A stretch of 64,000 nt of DNA from Chloroflexota bacterium (lineage in GTDB: Bacteria; Chloroflexota; Anaerolineae; Aggregatilineales; Phototrophicaceae). Numbering within the stretch: the first letter of the stretch is position 1; each line of letters starts with the position of its first letter. The notes below the pieces were generated by a model that had not been told where the DNA came from, did no database searches, and worked only from the letters and a program-made list of their open reading frames with translations. This document shows positions 35,057 to 44,400 of the stretch, one piece after another. The translations under genes and the position numbers were made by a program. The stretch is from the NCBI GenBank assembly GCA_028873975.1, contig JAPPMO010000107.1, positions 1 to 64,000 on the forward strand, written 5' to 3'.

Positions 35057-37096
35057 ATGAAAAGGAAGCTTGTATTTTTATTGTTGTTGGCTCTGCTCGC
35101 TGTGCCAACGCTAGTCGGCTTCGCGCAGGAACCCGACGGCCTCCCCGTCGATTTGCCGCGTGAAGATCTTTGGGTCTTTGACCAGATTTTCCGCTGGCAG
35201 ACCGTCAACAACTTCAACGTCTGGCGCATTGGCGGTTCTACGCCCTTCCATCACGCCTTGATGCTAGAGACCTTCTGGAATCGCGATCAGGAGACTGGCG
35301 AATTCATCCACGCGCTCGCGGACGGCGACCCGGTATACAACGATGACTTCACCGAAATGTCAGTCAGCCTGCGCCAGGGCGTCATGTGGTCTGACGGCGA
35401 GGAATTTAACGCCGACGATGTCGTTTACACCATCGAGACCATTAAGGCGAACTCAGAACTAGGACAAGGTGGCTGGCACGCCCAATTGGTCAACTTTGGC
35501 GCGGAGGTCGAGAAAACAGGAGAGTACAGCGTAAAATTCGCATTGAATCGTACTAATCCGCGTTTCCACACTCTCTTCGAATCTCGCTGGAATGGTGTTT
35601 ACATGATGCCGAGTCATATCATTTCCGAAGTGGAAGCTGGCATACGGCAAGCGAATGCTGAGGCGATCGCGGCTTGGGAAAGTGAGAATGAGTTAGTGCA
35701 TGCGGATGCCTGTGAGTCTGATGCCGAAGAATCCGAGATAGAGTGTCCGCATATCGGCTCGCTAAGCTCCTGGGTATGGGAAGCGCAAGACGTTGTCGTC
35801 TTGGGCAACTACCTGCCAGTCGAGGCCGATCCAAATGGTTACTGGGAATTGTTCCAGCGTCGTGACGACCCGGAAAACTCTGTGGCCGGTAATATTACCG
35901 GTGGTTCCGGTCCACCGTATGCCTTGAGCATTTTCTATGGTGACGAGAATATCAAGAAAGCCATCGCGATGTCTCGCAATGAGCTGGACGTCTATTTTGA
36001 CGTCGATATCGAATCTTTCGAGTTCACCTTGGATAATGCGCCTGCTGCGCGCAGCTGGTATACGGACTTCCCCTGGGCTTATCCCAATGAAGTGAGCACT
36101 CGTCAGCTAACGTTTAACTTTGATGGCGATCCCATGGTTGCCAACAAGGACGTCCGATGGGCCTTGGCTTTGGCGATCGACGTTGTGGAAATGCAGACTG
36201 AATACATCGGCGGCGTCGCCAAGGTGACACCATTTCCCGTACCGCCGACGGCCAAACTCTATCAACTCTATCACGGGCCCATGACCGAATGGCTGGCCGG
36301 CCTCCAGATTGACCTCGGCGATGGCGAGATGTACAACCCTTACGATCCCACCGTCCCCGATCAGATCGCGGCTTGGGCGGAAGAGCAGGGGTTCACCGTA
36401 CCGGGCGAGCCTCATGAAGTTTTTGGCGCCGGTTGGTGGAAGTATGATCCCGATGCCGCGGAAAAGCTGCTGATCAAGGCTGGGTTGAGCCGTGGTTCAG
36501 ACGGCATGTGGCAAACGCCCGATGGCGAGCCCTGGGTGCTGGACCTGCAATCGACTCCAGACGAGAACGACGCGTTCCGTATGGGGCAAGCGGCTTTCGA
36601 TATGTGGACCGATTTCGGCATTGAGGTTCAATTCAGTTCGCTTGGGCGACAGTCTGCCTGGGATCCCAACCGTTTCGTGGGTGCATATGAAGTCAGCACG
36701 CCTTGGACCAGCTTCGCATTAGCTTCCGGCGATATGTGGCCCAATATCCGTGGCCTCCATTCGCGTTACTACGCGCCTTCCGGTGAAGACTATCGTCCGT
36801 TGGGCGGCGATTCGCAGCGCCGTCTGCGGGATCGCACGGTCGACGAACTGATTGACGCCATGGAAACTGTCAATCCGGTTTCGCAAGAGGCGGAGAACAT
36901 TGCATTGGGTACTCTGTTCCTGCAGAACTGGGTCGAGAACATGTTCGATATCACCTGCATCGCCTTCAAGAAATTCGTCACCTGGGACGAAACCTACTGG
37001 ACGGGCTTCCCGACTGCGGAAAATCCGAACTATCAGCCCTTGTACTGGTTCCAGGGCGGCAAATACGCCATCCAGAACCTGCATCCGACGAGCTAA
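35057..37096 (+). CDS. ABC transporter substrate-binding protein, family 5
   Basis: Exported binding protein of the Opp/Dpp class. A signal peptide (LVFLLLLALLAVPTLVGFA) ends near residue 23. SVSLRQGVMWSDGEEFNADDV is the family-5 signature segment, and DVRWALALAIDV is also typical. At 679 residues it is long for a dipeptide binder and closer to those for oligopeptides or oligosaccharides. GAGGAG lies 8 nt before ATG 35057. Neighbouring sulfatases and rhamnose genes favour an oligosaccharide ligand, which is inference. Confidence 0.9.
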   Translation: MKRKLVFLLLLALLAVPTLVGFAQEPDGLPVDLPREDLWVFDQIFRWQTVNNFNVWRIGGSTPFHHALMLETFWNRDQETGEFIHALADGDPVYNDDFTEMSVSLRQGVMWSDGEEFNADDVVYTIETIKANSELGQGGWHAQLVNFGAEVEKTGEYSVKFALNRTNPRFHTLFESRWNGVYMMPSHIISEVEAGIRQANAEAIAAWESENELVHADACESDAEESEIECPHIGSLSSWVWEAQDVVVLGNYLPVEADPNGYWELFQRRDDPENSVAGNITGGSGPPYALSIFYGDENIKKAIAMSRNELDVYFDVDIESFEFTLDNAPAARSWYTDFPWAYPNEVSTRQLTFNFDGDPMVANKDVRWALALAIDVVEMQTEYIGGVAKVTPFPVPPTAKLYQLYHGPMTEWLAGLQIDLGDGEMYNPYDPTVPDQIAAWAEEQGFTVPGEPHEVFGAGWWKYDPDAAEKLLIKAGLSRGSDGMWQTPDGEPWVLDLQSTPDENDAFRMGQAAFDMWTDFGIEVQFSSLGRQSAWDPNRFVGAYEVSTPWTSFALASGDMWPNIRGLHSRYYAPSGEDYRPLGGDSQRRLRDRTVDELIDAMETVNPVSQEAENIALGTLFLQNWVENMFDITCIAFKKFVTWDETYWTGFPTAENPNYQPLYWFQGGKYAIQNLHPTS

Positions 37097-37129
37097 CCCG
37101 GGCTAGCGTAGTCCTCAAGCTTTTAGACT

Positions 37130-37171
37130 CCCCTTCCCTCCCTGTGGGGGAAGGGGCTGGGGGATGGGGGG
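37130..37171 (+). repeat. Family A G-rich repeat with hairpin between binding protein and permease
   Basis: CCCCTTCCC (37130-37138) pairs perfectly with GGGAAGGGG (37148-37156). The G-rich tail GGGGGATGGGGGG then runs to 2 nt before ATG 37173, so the repeat may also supply the ribosome-binding site of the permease. Confidence 0.6.
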
Positions 37172-37172
37172 T

Positions 37173-38171
37173 ATGCAACTTCTAAGAACCTACATACTGC
37201 CGCGTATCGCGCAATGGGCGGTTGTTATTTTCGTCGGCGTCACGCTGACATTTTTGATTCCGCGCTTTTCGCCGATCAATCCGATCGACGACATGATCTC
37301 CCGAATGACGGCTTTTCAGACAATCGACCCGGAAGCTGTCGTCAGGATGCGCGCAAATATGGAAGACCTATATGGTTTGGGCGGGACTCTGCTAGAGCAA
37401 TATCTAGCATTTTGGAAGCGGTTGCTACAGGGAGACCTGGGTCCGTCATTCCAGAACTTCCCTACTCCTGTTGCCGAGATTATTGGCGCCGGCATCCCAT
37501 GGACGGTTGGCCTGCTGACAACCGCCACGATCCTGTCCTGGCTGCTGGGCATATTTGTTGGCTCGCTGGTGGGCTACAACCAGCATCGGCGCTGGGCGCA
37601 GGCGCTCGAACGCGTTGTCATCGTCATTTATCCCATGCCTTACCTCATCATCGCTCTTGTTCTGCTGGTGGTTTTCGCCTTTTATTGGCCCCTGTTCCCC
37701 ATGGTTGGCGGGGCGCAGGGGACCCCCGCGCTGACTTGGGATTACATCAGCAGCATCTTTCGCTTTGGCTTTCTGCCCGCGCTATCCATCGTGATTGGCG
37801 GCTTCGCCTTTCGCTTTATCATCGCCAAGGCTCTCGCCACCACCGAGATCTCCAGCGACTACGTGCAATACGCCGAACTGGCGGCGGTGCCCAAGCGCAG
37901 AATCGTCACCTCGTACGTCATCCGCAACACAATGCTGCCGCACGTCAACGATTTGGCGCTTTCGCTAGGCGCCATGTTTGAAGGCGCCTTGATAACAGAA
38001 GTCATGTTCGGCTATCCGGGTGTTGGTTCAAAGCTTTTTACCGCCATCAGTGTATCGGATTACAATGTCATTATGGGAATCACTTTACTGTCGATCGTCG
38101 GCATTGCCACCGGCTCGCTGATTGTCGACTTGCTCTACCCGGTCTTTGACCCGCGCGTCCGTCTGAGATAA
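37173..38171 (+). CDS. ABC transporter permease, DppB-like
   Basis: Inner-membrane subunit with about six hydrophobic helices. The first is WAVVIFVGVTLTFLIPRF. The conserved permease loop with YVQYAELAAVPKRRIVTSYV and LPHVNDLALSLGAMFEGALI binds the ATPase, and TEVMFGYPGVG is the DppB signature. ATG 37173 (MQLLRTYILP) is preferred to 37164, which would add three residues. It follows the binding protein after a 76-nt gap holding a hairpin. Confidence 0.92.
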   Translation: MQLLRTYILPRIAQWAVVIFVGVTLTFLIPRFSPINPIDDMISRMTAFQTIDPEAVVRMRANMEDLYGLGGTLLEQYLAFWKRLLQGDLGPSFQNFPTPVAEIIGAGIPWTVGLLTTATILSWLLGIFVGSLVGYNQHRRWAQALERVVIVIYPMPYLIIALVLLVVFAFYWPLFPMVGGAQGTPALTWDYISSIFRFGFLPALSIVIGGFAFRFIIAKALATTEISSDYVQYAELAAVPKRRIVTSYVIRNTMLPHVNDLALSLGAMFEGALITEVMFGYPGVGSKLFTAISVSDYNVIMGITLLSIVGIATGSLIVDLLYPVFDPRVRLR

Positions 38172-38181
38172 GGCTGCCGTC

Positions 38182-39174
38182 ATGTTAACGACGATTCGAG
38201 ACCTATTCCGCTTTAGCCTGTCCTTTCGCTTCGGCTCGCTGATTCTGCTCTTCGTCGCTGCGCTGGTCATTACGTCATTTTTCGCGCCCTATCCGCCGGA
38301 GAAGCGACGGGTCGTCCCGCGCAAATTCCGCGGCGACCCGCCTTCGGCGCAATACTTGCTCGGCACAACCGCCCTCGGGCAGGACGTCTTTTGGATGTTA
38401 GCCGCCGGCGTGAAAAACACCCTCATTATCGCTAGCATCGCCGTGTTTATCGGTCGTGGCATCGGTGTGATACTCGGCATGATATCTGGTTACCTGGGCG
38501 GTACGGCCGACCGCGTGATTCAGTCCATTGTCGAGAGCGTCATCGTCATCCCGCGATTACCCCTGCTCATTTTGATCGCAGTGATTCTTAAGGGCGGGCT
38601 GACCTTTGTTTCGCTCGGCATCCTCATCGGCATTTTGGACTGGGCTTTTCCCTCCAAGCGCTATCGCGCGCAGGTGCTCAGCTTGCGCGAGCGCGACTTC
38701 ACCCATACCGCGGTCTTCAGCGGCATGAACACAGTCAAGATCGTCGTGCAAGAGCATCTGCCCTTCATCATTCCCTTCATGCTGGCGGATGTCGTCAGCG
38801 GCTTCCTGTTTTCCATCGGCATCGAAGTCACGCTCTCGTATTTGGGCTTGAACGATCTCAACAGCTTGAGCCTGGGCACCATGATCTACTGGGCGAATGA
38901 ATGGAGTTCGATATTCGCCGGCAAGCCCTGGGTGATGATCGCGCCAGTGACCGCTTCGATCATCATGGTAGTCGGCTTCTACCTGGTCTCCATCGGCATC
39001 AGCGAATATCTGGACCCGCGCAAGCGCCTCGCCCGTATAACGAATGTCGCTACTATGATAGCCGCAACCTCCTCCTCATACGGCAGCGCGGAAGTTGCCG
39101 GCCGGATGACGGATGAATTCGCTTCGCCCGCCGCTCCCTCATCGGACGATCCTAGAAAAAGCAAGGATGAATAG
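38182..39174 (+). CDS. ABC transporter permease, DppC-like
   Basis: Second membrane subunit of the importer. The N-terminal part LILLFVAALVITSFFAPYPP and LLGTTALGQDVFWMLAAG are typical of DppC (usually GTDxLGRD). The ATPase-contact loop is near LSLRERDFTHTAVFSGMNT, and VTLSYLGLNDLNSLSLGTMI is the conserved C-terminal segment. The last 50 residues are polar and Ser-rich, longer than in most homologues. Its stop lies 5 nt before the chosen ATPase start. Confidence 0.92.
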   Translation: MLTTIRDLFRFSLSFRFGSLILLFVAALVITSFFAPYPPEKRRVVPRKFRGDPPSAQYLLGTTALGQDVFWMLAAGVKNTLIIASIAVFIGRGIGVILGMISGYLGGTADRVIQSIVESVIVIPRLPLLILIAVILKGGLTFVSLGILIGILDWAFPSKRYRAQVLSLRERDFTHTAVFSGMNTVKIVVQEHLPFIIPFMLADVVSGFLFSIGIEVTLSYLGLNDLNSLSLGTMIYWANEWSSIFAGKPWVMIAPVTASIIMVVGFYLVSIGISEYLDPRKRLARITNVATMIAATSSSYGSAEVAGRMTDEFASPAAPSSDDPRKSKDE

Positions 39175-39178
39175 CGCA

Positions 39179-40183
39179 ATGGACGCCATAATTGAGACGA
39201 AGAACTTGCGCGCCTATTACATCACCAAAGCTTACGGAGTCGAGCGGACGGTCAAGGCGGTAGACGACATCAGCCTGCGGATACAAGAGGGAGAAGTATA
39301 CGGGATCGCCGGCGAATCGGGCTGTGGCAAGTCGACGCTGCTGCGAATTCTTCTCGGCGCCTATCAGCCGCCCCTGGCCGTCGTTGGCGGCGATGTGGTT
39401 TATCACCTGGAAGGCGAAACCATCCACGCCCCTGACATAACAGAAGAGCAGCAGCGCGACCTGCGTTGGCGCACGATTTCCTACATTCCGCAGGGCTCGA
39501 TGCATGTCTTGAATCCCGTGCGCCGCATCCGCGACAGCTTCCACGATTTCATCAGCGCGCATCGCGATGTGACCAAATCCGAGTCCTTTCAGATGACAGC
39601 CGAATACCTGCGCGATTTGGGATTGCCGGAGAAAGTCATGGCATCCTACCCGCATCAGCTTTCGGGCGGCATGCGTCAGCGCGTCACAATCGCGCTGGCG
39701 ACTATCCTGTGGCCCAAGCTGATCTTCGCCGATGAGCCTACCACGGCGCTGGATGTGGTCGTGCAGCGCGGCGTCATTCAAATGCTCAAGGATGTGCAGC
39801 AAAAAGAGGGCAGTACGCTGGTCTTGATCACGCATGATATCGGCGTACACGCCAATCTGGCTGACCGCATCGCCATTTTGTACGCGGGCAAACTGGTTGA
39901 AGAAGCCGACACGCGCACCATCTTGACCAAGCCGCGGCATCCCTACACCAAGTACTTGATCGAATCCTTGCCCAACCTGGATTCGCGCGAGGAGCGCATG
40001 AGCATTCCCGGACGCCCGCCGGCGCTGGATCGCCCGCCAAGCGGCTGCCGCTTCCATGAGCGCTGTCCGCTGGCCAGGGATATCTGCCAGACGATTGATC
40101 CAGAGATGATTCAAGTCGAGCCCGGGCATCGTACCGCTTGCCACGTCGTGGAAGAGGAATTGAGCCATGAGCCAGTCGCCTAG
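39179..40183 (+). CDS. ABC transporter ATPase, DppD-like
   Basis: Cytoplasmic ATPase of the importer. Walker A is GESGCGKST near residue 44, the signature LSGGMRQRVTIAL, Walker B LIFADEPTTALD. The Cys-rich oligopeptide-type C-terminus reads GCRFHERCPLARDIC. AAGGA lies about 11 nt before ATG 39179, while ATG 39167 has no spacing for a ribosome site; the start is uncertain by four codons. It overlaps the next ATPase gene by 17 nt. Confidence 0.93.
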   Translation: MDAIIETKNLRAYYITKAYGVERTVKAVDDISLRIQEGEVYGIAGESGCGKSTLLRILLGAYQPPLAVVGGDVVYHLEGETIHAPDITEEQQRDLRWRTISYIPQGSMHVLNPVRRIRDSFHDFISAHRDVTKSESFQMTAEYLRDLGLPEKVMASYPHQLSGGMRQRVTIALATILWPKLIFADEPTTALDVVVQRGVIQMLKDVQQKEGSTLVLITHDIGVHANLADRIAILYAGKLVEEADTRTILTKPRHPYTKYLIESLPNLDSREERMSIPGRPPALDRPPSGCRFHERCPLARDICQTIDPEMIQVEPGHRTACHVVEEELSHEPVA

Positions 40184-41198
40184 CGCGCCGCTGCTGCAAA
40201 TCGAGGAATTGAGCAAGATATTTCATATCCGGCAGGGATTCAGTTCGCAAGAATTCCATGCGGTGGATCGCGCATCCATCATCATCGAATCGGACAAGCC
40301 GGAAATCTTCGCCATCGTAGGGGAAAGCGGCAGCGGCAAGACGACATTGGCGAAGATGGTGCTGGGCATGGAGGTCGCTTCGGAAGGCATTCTTCGCTAC
40401 AAGGATCGCGTCATCAACGATCTAAGCAATAAAGAGATGAAGACCTGGTTCTACAACGAAGTTCAGCCGGTCTTTCAGGATCCCTTCGCTGCATTCAGCC
40501 CGCTAAAACGGATTGATAGCTACCTTTATGAGACGGTCTACAATTACAAGATGGTGGGGGACAAAAAAGAAGCGCCGCGTTACATCAACGAGGTTTTGAG
40601 CGAGGTGGGCCTCACCCTCGCCGAGATCGCCGGACGCTATCCCAACGAATTATCCGGCGGGCAGGCGCAGCGCGTGGCAATCGCCCGCGCGCTGATAACA
40701 AAACCATCCCTGATCGTCGCTGACGAACCTGTGTCCATGCTGGACGCGTCCTTGCGCATGTCGATAGTCAATATGTTTCGCAAGCTGAAAGAAGACAACG
40801 AAGTCAGCGTCATTTACATCACGCACGACCTCGCTACCGCCTATTACGCCGGCGATCGCATTGCCGTGATGCTGCGCGGTTGGATCGTTGAATTGGGCCC
40901 AACCGAACAGGTGCTCGGCAATCCGCTGCATCCCTACACGCAGAACCTCAAGACATCCATCCCAAGCATCAATGTCGATGATGCCTGGCAAGACAAGATC
41001 GACTTGGCGGTGATTGAAGCGGACGAGTACACCCGGACCGGCTGCAAATTCGCGGGGCGCTGCCCGGCGGTCATGGATATCTGCCATGATAATATCCCGC
41101 CGAGCGTGGTGCATGAAGGGCGCACGGTCAAGTGCTTCCTGTATGACGAGGATGTGGATCCTGCCAAGAAGACCTATTTGACCCCCGCGGCAACATGA
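40167..41198 (+). CDS. ABC transporter ATPase, DppF-like
   Basis: Partner ATPase to the DppD-like subunit. Walker A GESGSGKTT is near residue 53, the signature is LSGGQAQRVAIARAL, and Walker B is LIVADEPVSMLD. The C-terminal Cys motif reads GCKFAGRCPAVMDIC. It completes a five-gene importer (binding protein, two permeases, two ATPases) running from 35057. Confidence 0.94.
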   Translation: MSQSPSAPLLQIEELSKIFHIRQGFSSQEFHAVDRASIIIESDKPEIFAIVGESGSGKTTLAKMVLGMEVASEGILRYKDRVINDLSNKEMKTWFYNEVQPVFQDPFAAFSPLKRIDSYLYETVYNYKMVGDKKEAPRYINEVLSEVGLTLAEIAGRYPNELSGGQAQRVAIARALITKPSLIVADEPVSMLDASLRMSIVNMFRKLKEDNEVSVIYITHDLATAYYAGDRIAVMLRGWIVELGPTEQVLGNPLHPYTQNLKTSIPSINVDDAWQDKIDLAVIEADEYTRTGCKFAGRCPAVMDICHDNIPPSVVHEGRTVKCFLYDEDVDPAKKTYLTPAAT

Positions 41199-41259
41199 TC
41201 CATATTCCCTAGACGCAACTGCTGTTTCAATTGGCTTGCGTTATTTCGGATGTCCGCCG

Positions 41260-42213
41260 ATGGTCCCGCGATTCCTTCACCAGATCAAAACCTGCCTTCA
41301 GCCAGTCTTTGTCAGTCACAGCCTGTGGCAGCGGATTAACCGCCCGGTCTATCACCCAATCACCAAGCATTTTCTGCGACAACTCAAAGTCAGCCGCAGC
41401 GGTCCCCCGGTCATCCCGGTTGCGCTGCTGTCGGCATTGCTGTTGTTTCTGGCGGTCGCGCGCGTATACGGCAGCGTCGGCGCTGGTGTAATTTGGTTGA
41501 TGCCCTTGTGGTTGATGTGTCATAGCCTCATTTGCTCGGCCCGATGGATTTACCGTATCGTCTCGCTGATCTCGCGTCAGGGGCGCGACGGCGTATTGGA
41601 CGAGGTGAGCGTGATACCGCCCGGCCGGGTCTTTATCTATTTGGCGATATGCAAGGTGGTCTTGCACGAGGAAGACGCATTGGCTTGGATAACGATGCTG
41701 CGGAAGCTGGCCGGCGGCATCGTGTTTTTCGCCTTTGCTATGACCCTGTTTGTCACGCTCATTGCTTTGGAGGACATCAATGCCAGCCGCCTGTCGCTTA
41801 TGCTCGTCGAATTGTCGCTGCTGTCCATTGTCATCATTCACGAGCACAAACAGTCAGTCCTCTTGTTGAGCTTGCTGCCGATGGCGCTCAGCCGCAGGCT
41901 GAAAGGCCAGATCGACGGAACATGCTTGGCGCTGGCTTGTTTTGCCGCGCTGCAGGTCCTGAGTTTCTTGTTCGCTATTGCCGGTCCCGCGGCGATTCAG
42001 GCGCTGGCTTGGCTGTATCAGCTCCCTGTCGATATCGCGGCGATTGGGCTGGCGATGACGCTGGCATTGTTCTTGCTGATCCGCGAGATCTTGATTGGCT
42101 GCTTGTGGCGGACAGTGCTTCATCAAACCAATGCCGAGAGCAGCGTCTTGCGCCATTCCACGCATCTTGGCAAGCCGATCCGCGCGAAAGCGCTTGGCGG
42201 CAGGGTCTATTAG
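41260..42213 (+). CDS. Unknown polytopic membrane protein
   Basis: About 317 residues with some six hydrophobic segments, among them VALLSALLLFLAVARVY, WLMPLWLMCHSLICSA, VFFAFAMTLFVTLIAL and IAAIGLAMTLALFLLI. I recognise no family. The charged loop LDEVSVIPPGRVFIY sits between the second and third segments. ATG 41260 is chosen; TTG 41236 would extend it by eight codons. It lies 61 nt after the importer operon and convergent with the FGly sulfatase gene. Confidence 0.65.
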   Translation: MVPRFLHQIKTCLQPVFVSHSLWQRINRPVYHPITKHFLRQLKVSRSGPPVIPVALLSALLLFLAVARVYGSVGAGVIWLMPLWLMCHSLICSARWIYRIVSLISRQGRDGVLDEVSVIPPGRVFIYLAICKVVLHEEDALAWITMLRKLAGGIVFFAFAMTLFVTLIALEDINASRLSLMLVELSLLSIVIIHEHKQSVLLLSLLPMALSRRLKGQIDGTCLALACFAALQVLSFLFAIAGPAAIQALAWLYQLPVDIAAIGLAMTLALFLLIREILIGCLWRTVLHQTNAESSVLRHSTHLGKPIRAKALGGRVY

Positions 42214-42227
42214 ATCCCCTCGGCGCG

Positions 42228-43568
42228 CTACCAACGGAGGGGCATAGTGCCGGTTTCGTCCAGCGGGTAGCCCCACTTGTCGACGTAGTCTCGGCCCGAC
42301 AGAAATTCGTCTCCCATCTCGTCTAATTTTCCCTGGAGCAGATGGTCTAATTCATTTTGGATTTTAGCCTCCCCCGGGCGATTGACCAGATTGTTCTGCT
42401 GATAGGGATCAGCTTCGTTGTCAAAGAGCAGCCAAGGTCCATCCAGTTTGCGGCAGTAGGTATAGCGAGCGCTGCGGATGCCGCGGTATTCGACGCCGCC
42501 TCTGCCCCGATGCCATTCGCCGAAGGGGTGGAAACAGGCGAGCAGAGCGCCTTCATCATCACCTACAGGGCCATCTAGTTCAGGCGAGAAATCGCGCCCG
42601 TCCAGCCCCTCGGGGATGGGCAAGCCGCAGATGCCCAGGAGCGTCGGCATGATGTCATGCGCGTTAAGAAAGCGGTCGACGTTGCGTCCTGTGCGGCCAT
42701 ACTTGGCCGGATAGCGCGCAAGAAAGGGTACGCGAATCGACTCGTCGAAGGGTTTCTGCTTGCGCTGCATACCTTGCGAACCGAGCATATCGCCATGATC
42801 GGAGGCGAAAACGAGCAGCGTATCTTCGCCCAGGCCGCAGTCGTCGAGCGTCTTGACAATATCGCCAAGGCTCTTGTCGATGGCGCTGCAGTGCGCGTAG
42901 TAGCCGGCGATCCATTCACGAGCCTCAGGAGCCATGTCGGGGGGCACATTGGGACGCAATTGGATCTCCCGCGCAGGGTACATTTGGCGATATTCCCGCG
43001 GCGCGGTCTCGTAGGGATCATGTGGCGGACCCCAAGACAGCACTAGCAAGAATGGCTGATCGGCTTTCTGCGACTTGATATAGGCGCATGCGTCCGCGGC
43101 CTGCGCGACGACGTCATAGCCGTCCCAATAGCGGATTGTGGGATCATCATTGGCGTAATATGCCGACCGGTTGTAGTCGTGGCTGCATTCCAGCGCCTTG
43201 AAGTAATCGAATCCCAGGCGTCGCTCCGGGGGTATGTAGCTGCGGCGACCGCCGCTATTCACATGCCACTTGCCTATGTAAGCGGTGTTGTATCCTGCAT
43301 TCTTGAAAGCAGCGCCGAGCCCGACCGGGTCGCTGCTGATCGGCACGTCGTTGATGATGACGCCATGCGTCAGCGGATATTGGCCCGTGAGAAAGCTGGC
43401 GCGCCAGGGACAGCAAACGGAGTAACCGGATATGGCGTGCCGGAAGTTGAGACTTTCACTCGCCAGCCGGTCGATGTTTGGGGTCTGTACTTGCGCGTTG
43501 CCGGCGTATCCCAAGGCTTGCAAACGCCATTGGTCGGTCAACAGGAATACGACATTGGGTTTGGGCAT
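42228..43568 (-). CDS. Sulfatase with canonical formylglycine motif
   Basis: Hydrolyses sulfate esters. KPNVVFLLTDQWRLQALGY gives the first metal ligands, and the FGly motif CCPWRASFLTG (C-x-P-x-R) is intact near residue 55. ASDHGDMLGSQGM supplies the second metal pair, and the His of HDPYETAPREY fits the active site. About 446 residues is normal. There is no signal peptide, so it may be cytoplasmic. GGAAG precedes ATG 43568. A maturase is not in this window. Confidence 0.94.
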   Translation of the reverse strand: MPKPNVVFLLTDQWRLQALGYAGNAQVQTPNIDRLASESLNFRHAISGYSVCCPWRASFLTGQYPLTHGVIINDVPISSDPVGLGAAFKNAGYNTAYIGKWHVNSGGRRSYIPPERRLGFDYFKALECSHDYNRSAYYANDDPTIRYWDGYDVVAQAADACAYIKSQKADQPFLLVLSWGPPHDPYETAPREYRQMYPAREIQLRPNVPPDMAPEAREWIAGYYAHCSAIDKSLGDIVKTLDDCGLGEDTLLVFASDHGDMLGSQGMQRKQKPFDESIRVPFLARYPAKYGRTGRNVDRFLNAHDIMPTLLGICGLPIPEGLDGRDFSPELDGPVGDDEGALLACFHPFGEWHRGRGGVEYRGIRSARYTYCRKLDGPWLLFDNEADPYQQNNLVNRPGEAKIQNELDHLLQGKLDEMGDEFLSGRDYVDKWGYPLDETGTMPLRW

Positions 43569-43600
43569 ACGCTTCCATTCTTTTGTTCGTGGACAGATCA

Positions 43601-44329
43601 TCACTTAAATGTCGACGTGATCGGCAAAGTCATAATATCGCCTTCGGCTTCGACGAGCTCGGCAGGCGCCCATCCGAAACTGATTTCCAGCCAGGCGCCG
43701 TCGGCATTGCGCCCGAGAGCCAAGAGCTGCTCGCCACGATTAAACACGCCAGTGAAATCCAGATCGCTGCTGGGTCCGACGCGCGCGATCATGCCTGTTT
43801 TCGCATTGATGGGAATGCCCTCCCTCATTTCCGGCGCTGGCTCGGTCGCGAAGACCAGCGGAAACGTGTAGGGAATAACGGGCCAGTGATAAAAGAGCAA
43901 CAGCAGATCCGTATCATCGCTGCTGATGTAAGCCGATATATCGCCAAATGCTTCGGCGCCGGGCGCGATATCAAATGCGCCTTCATCCTCGTTCATGACG
44001 TTGGGATAGATGATGCCCATGGAACCGGCCAGTTCAAAGTCGAAAGAAGCGACAAGACAGTTTTCGCTGCGGGACGGGTCGCAGGTCAGTTCCACCGAAA
44101 CGATGACATATTCCTGCCCGGGGTCCGGGGGATCGCGGTCCGCGCCTGGCTCAGCTGGTCGCTGCAAGCCGATGGCGCGCAGGCTAATCCCGTCTACGCT
44201 GTCGGAATAATTCCGCAATGGGTAGGGATTTTTGAAACTGCCTGGGCCGAAGTCGCCATATTGGGCAAAGGCCGGTATTCCTAAACCTAAAAGCAGAATA
44301 AGCGGAAAGAAAAGTACAGGCTTGGACAT
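43601..44329 (-). CDS. Secreted DUF4352-like / SH3-like domain protein
   Basis: A 242-residue exported protein. Residues 1-22 form a signal peptide (FFPLILLLGLGIPAFAQ). The middle has a DUF4352-like beta fold (GQEYVIVSVELTCDPS, FDFELAGSMGIIYPN). The C-terminal 60 residues (NAKTGMIARVGPSSDLDFTG, GAWLEISFGWAPAELV) match bacterial SH3 domains. AGGGAGGA lies 8 nt before ATG 44329, which decides against the far upstream ATG 44422. Ligand unknown; it may bind cell-wall material. Confidence 0.75.
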   Translation of the reverse strand: MSKPVLFFPLILLLGLGIPAFAQYGDFGPGSFKNPYPLRNYSDSVDGISLRAIGLQRPAEPGADRDPPDPGQEYVIVSVELTCDPSRSENCLVASFDFELAGSMGIIYPNVMNEDEGAFDIAPGAEAFGDISAYISSDDTDLLLLFYHWPVIPYTFPLVFATEPAPEMREGIPINAKTGMIARVGPSSDLDFTGVFNRGEQLLALGRNADGAWLEISFGWAPAELVEAEGDIMTLPITSTFK

Positions 44330-44400
44330 TGCAAATCCTCCCTTGCCCCGGTAATCCGAAGACTCGAGTACAGTTTTACTCGCGCAAGGGCTACCGGCGC

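Noticed and set aside
39152..40216. Long minus-strand open frame
   Set aside because: It mirrors the DppD-like ATPase, which has Walker A, signature and Walker B motifs on the plus strand.
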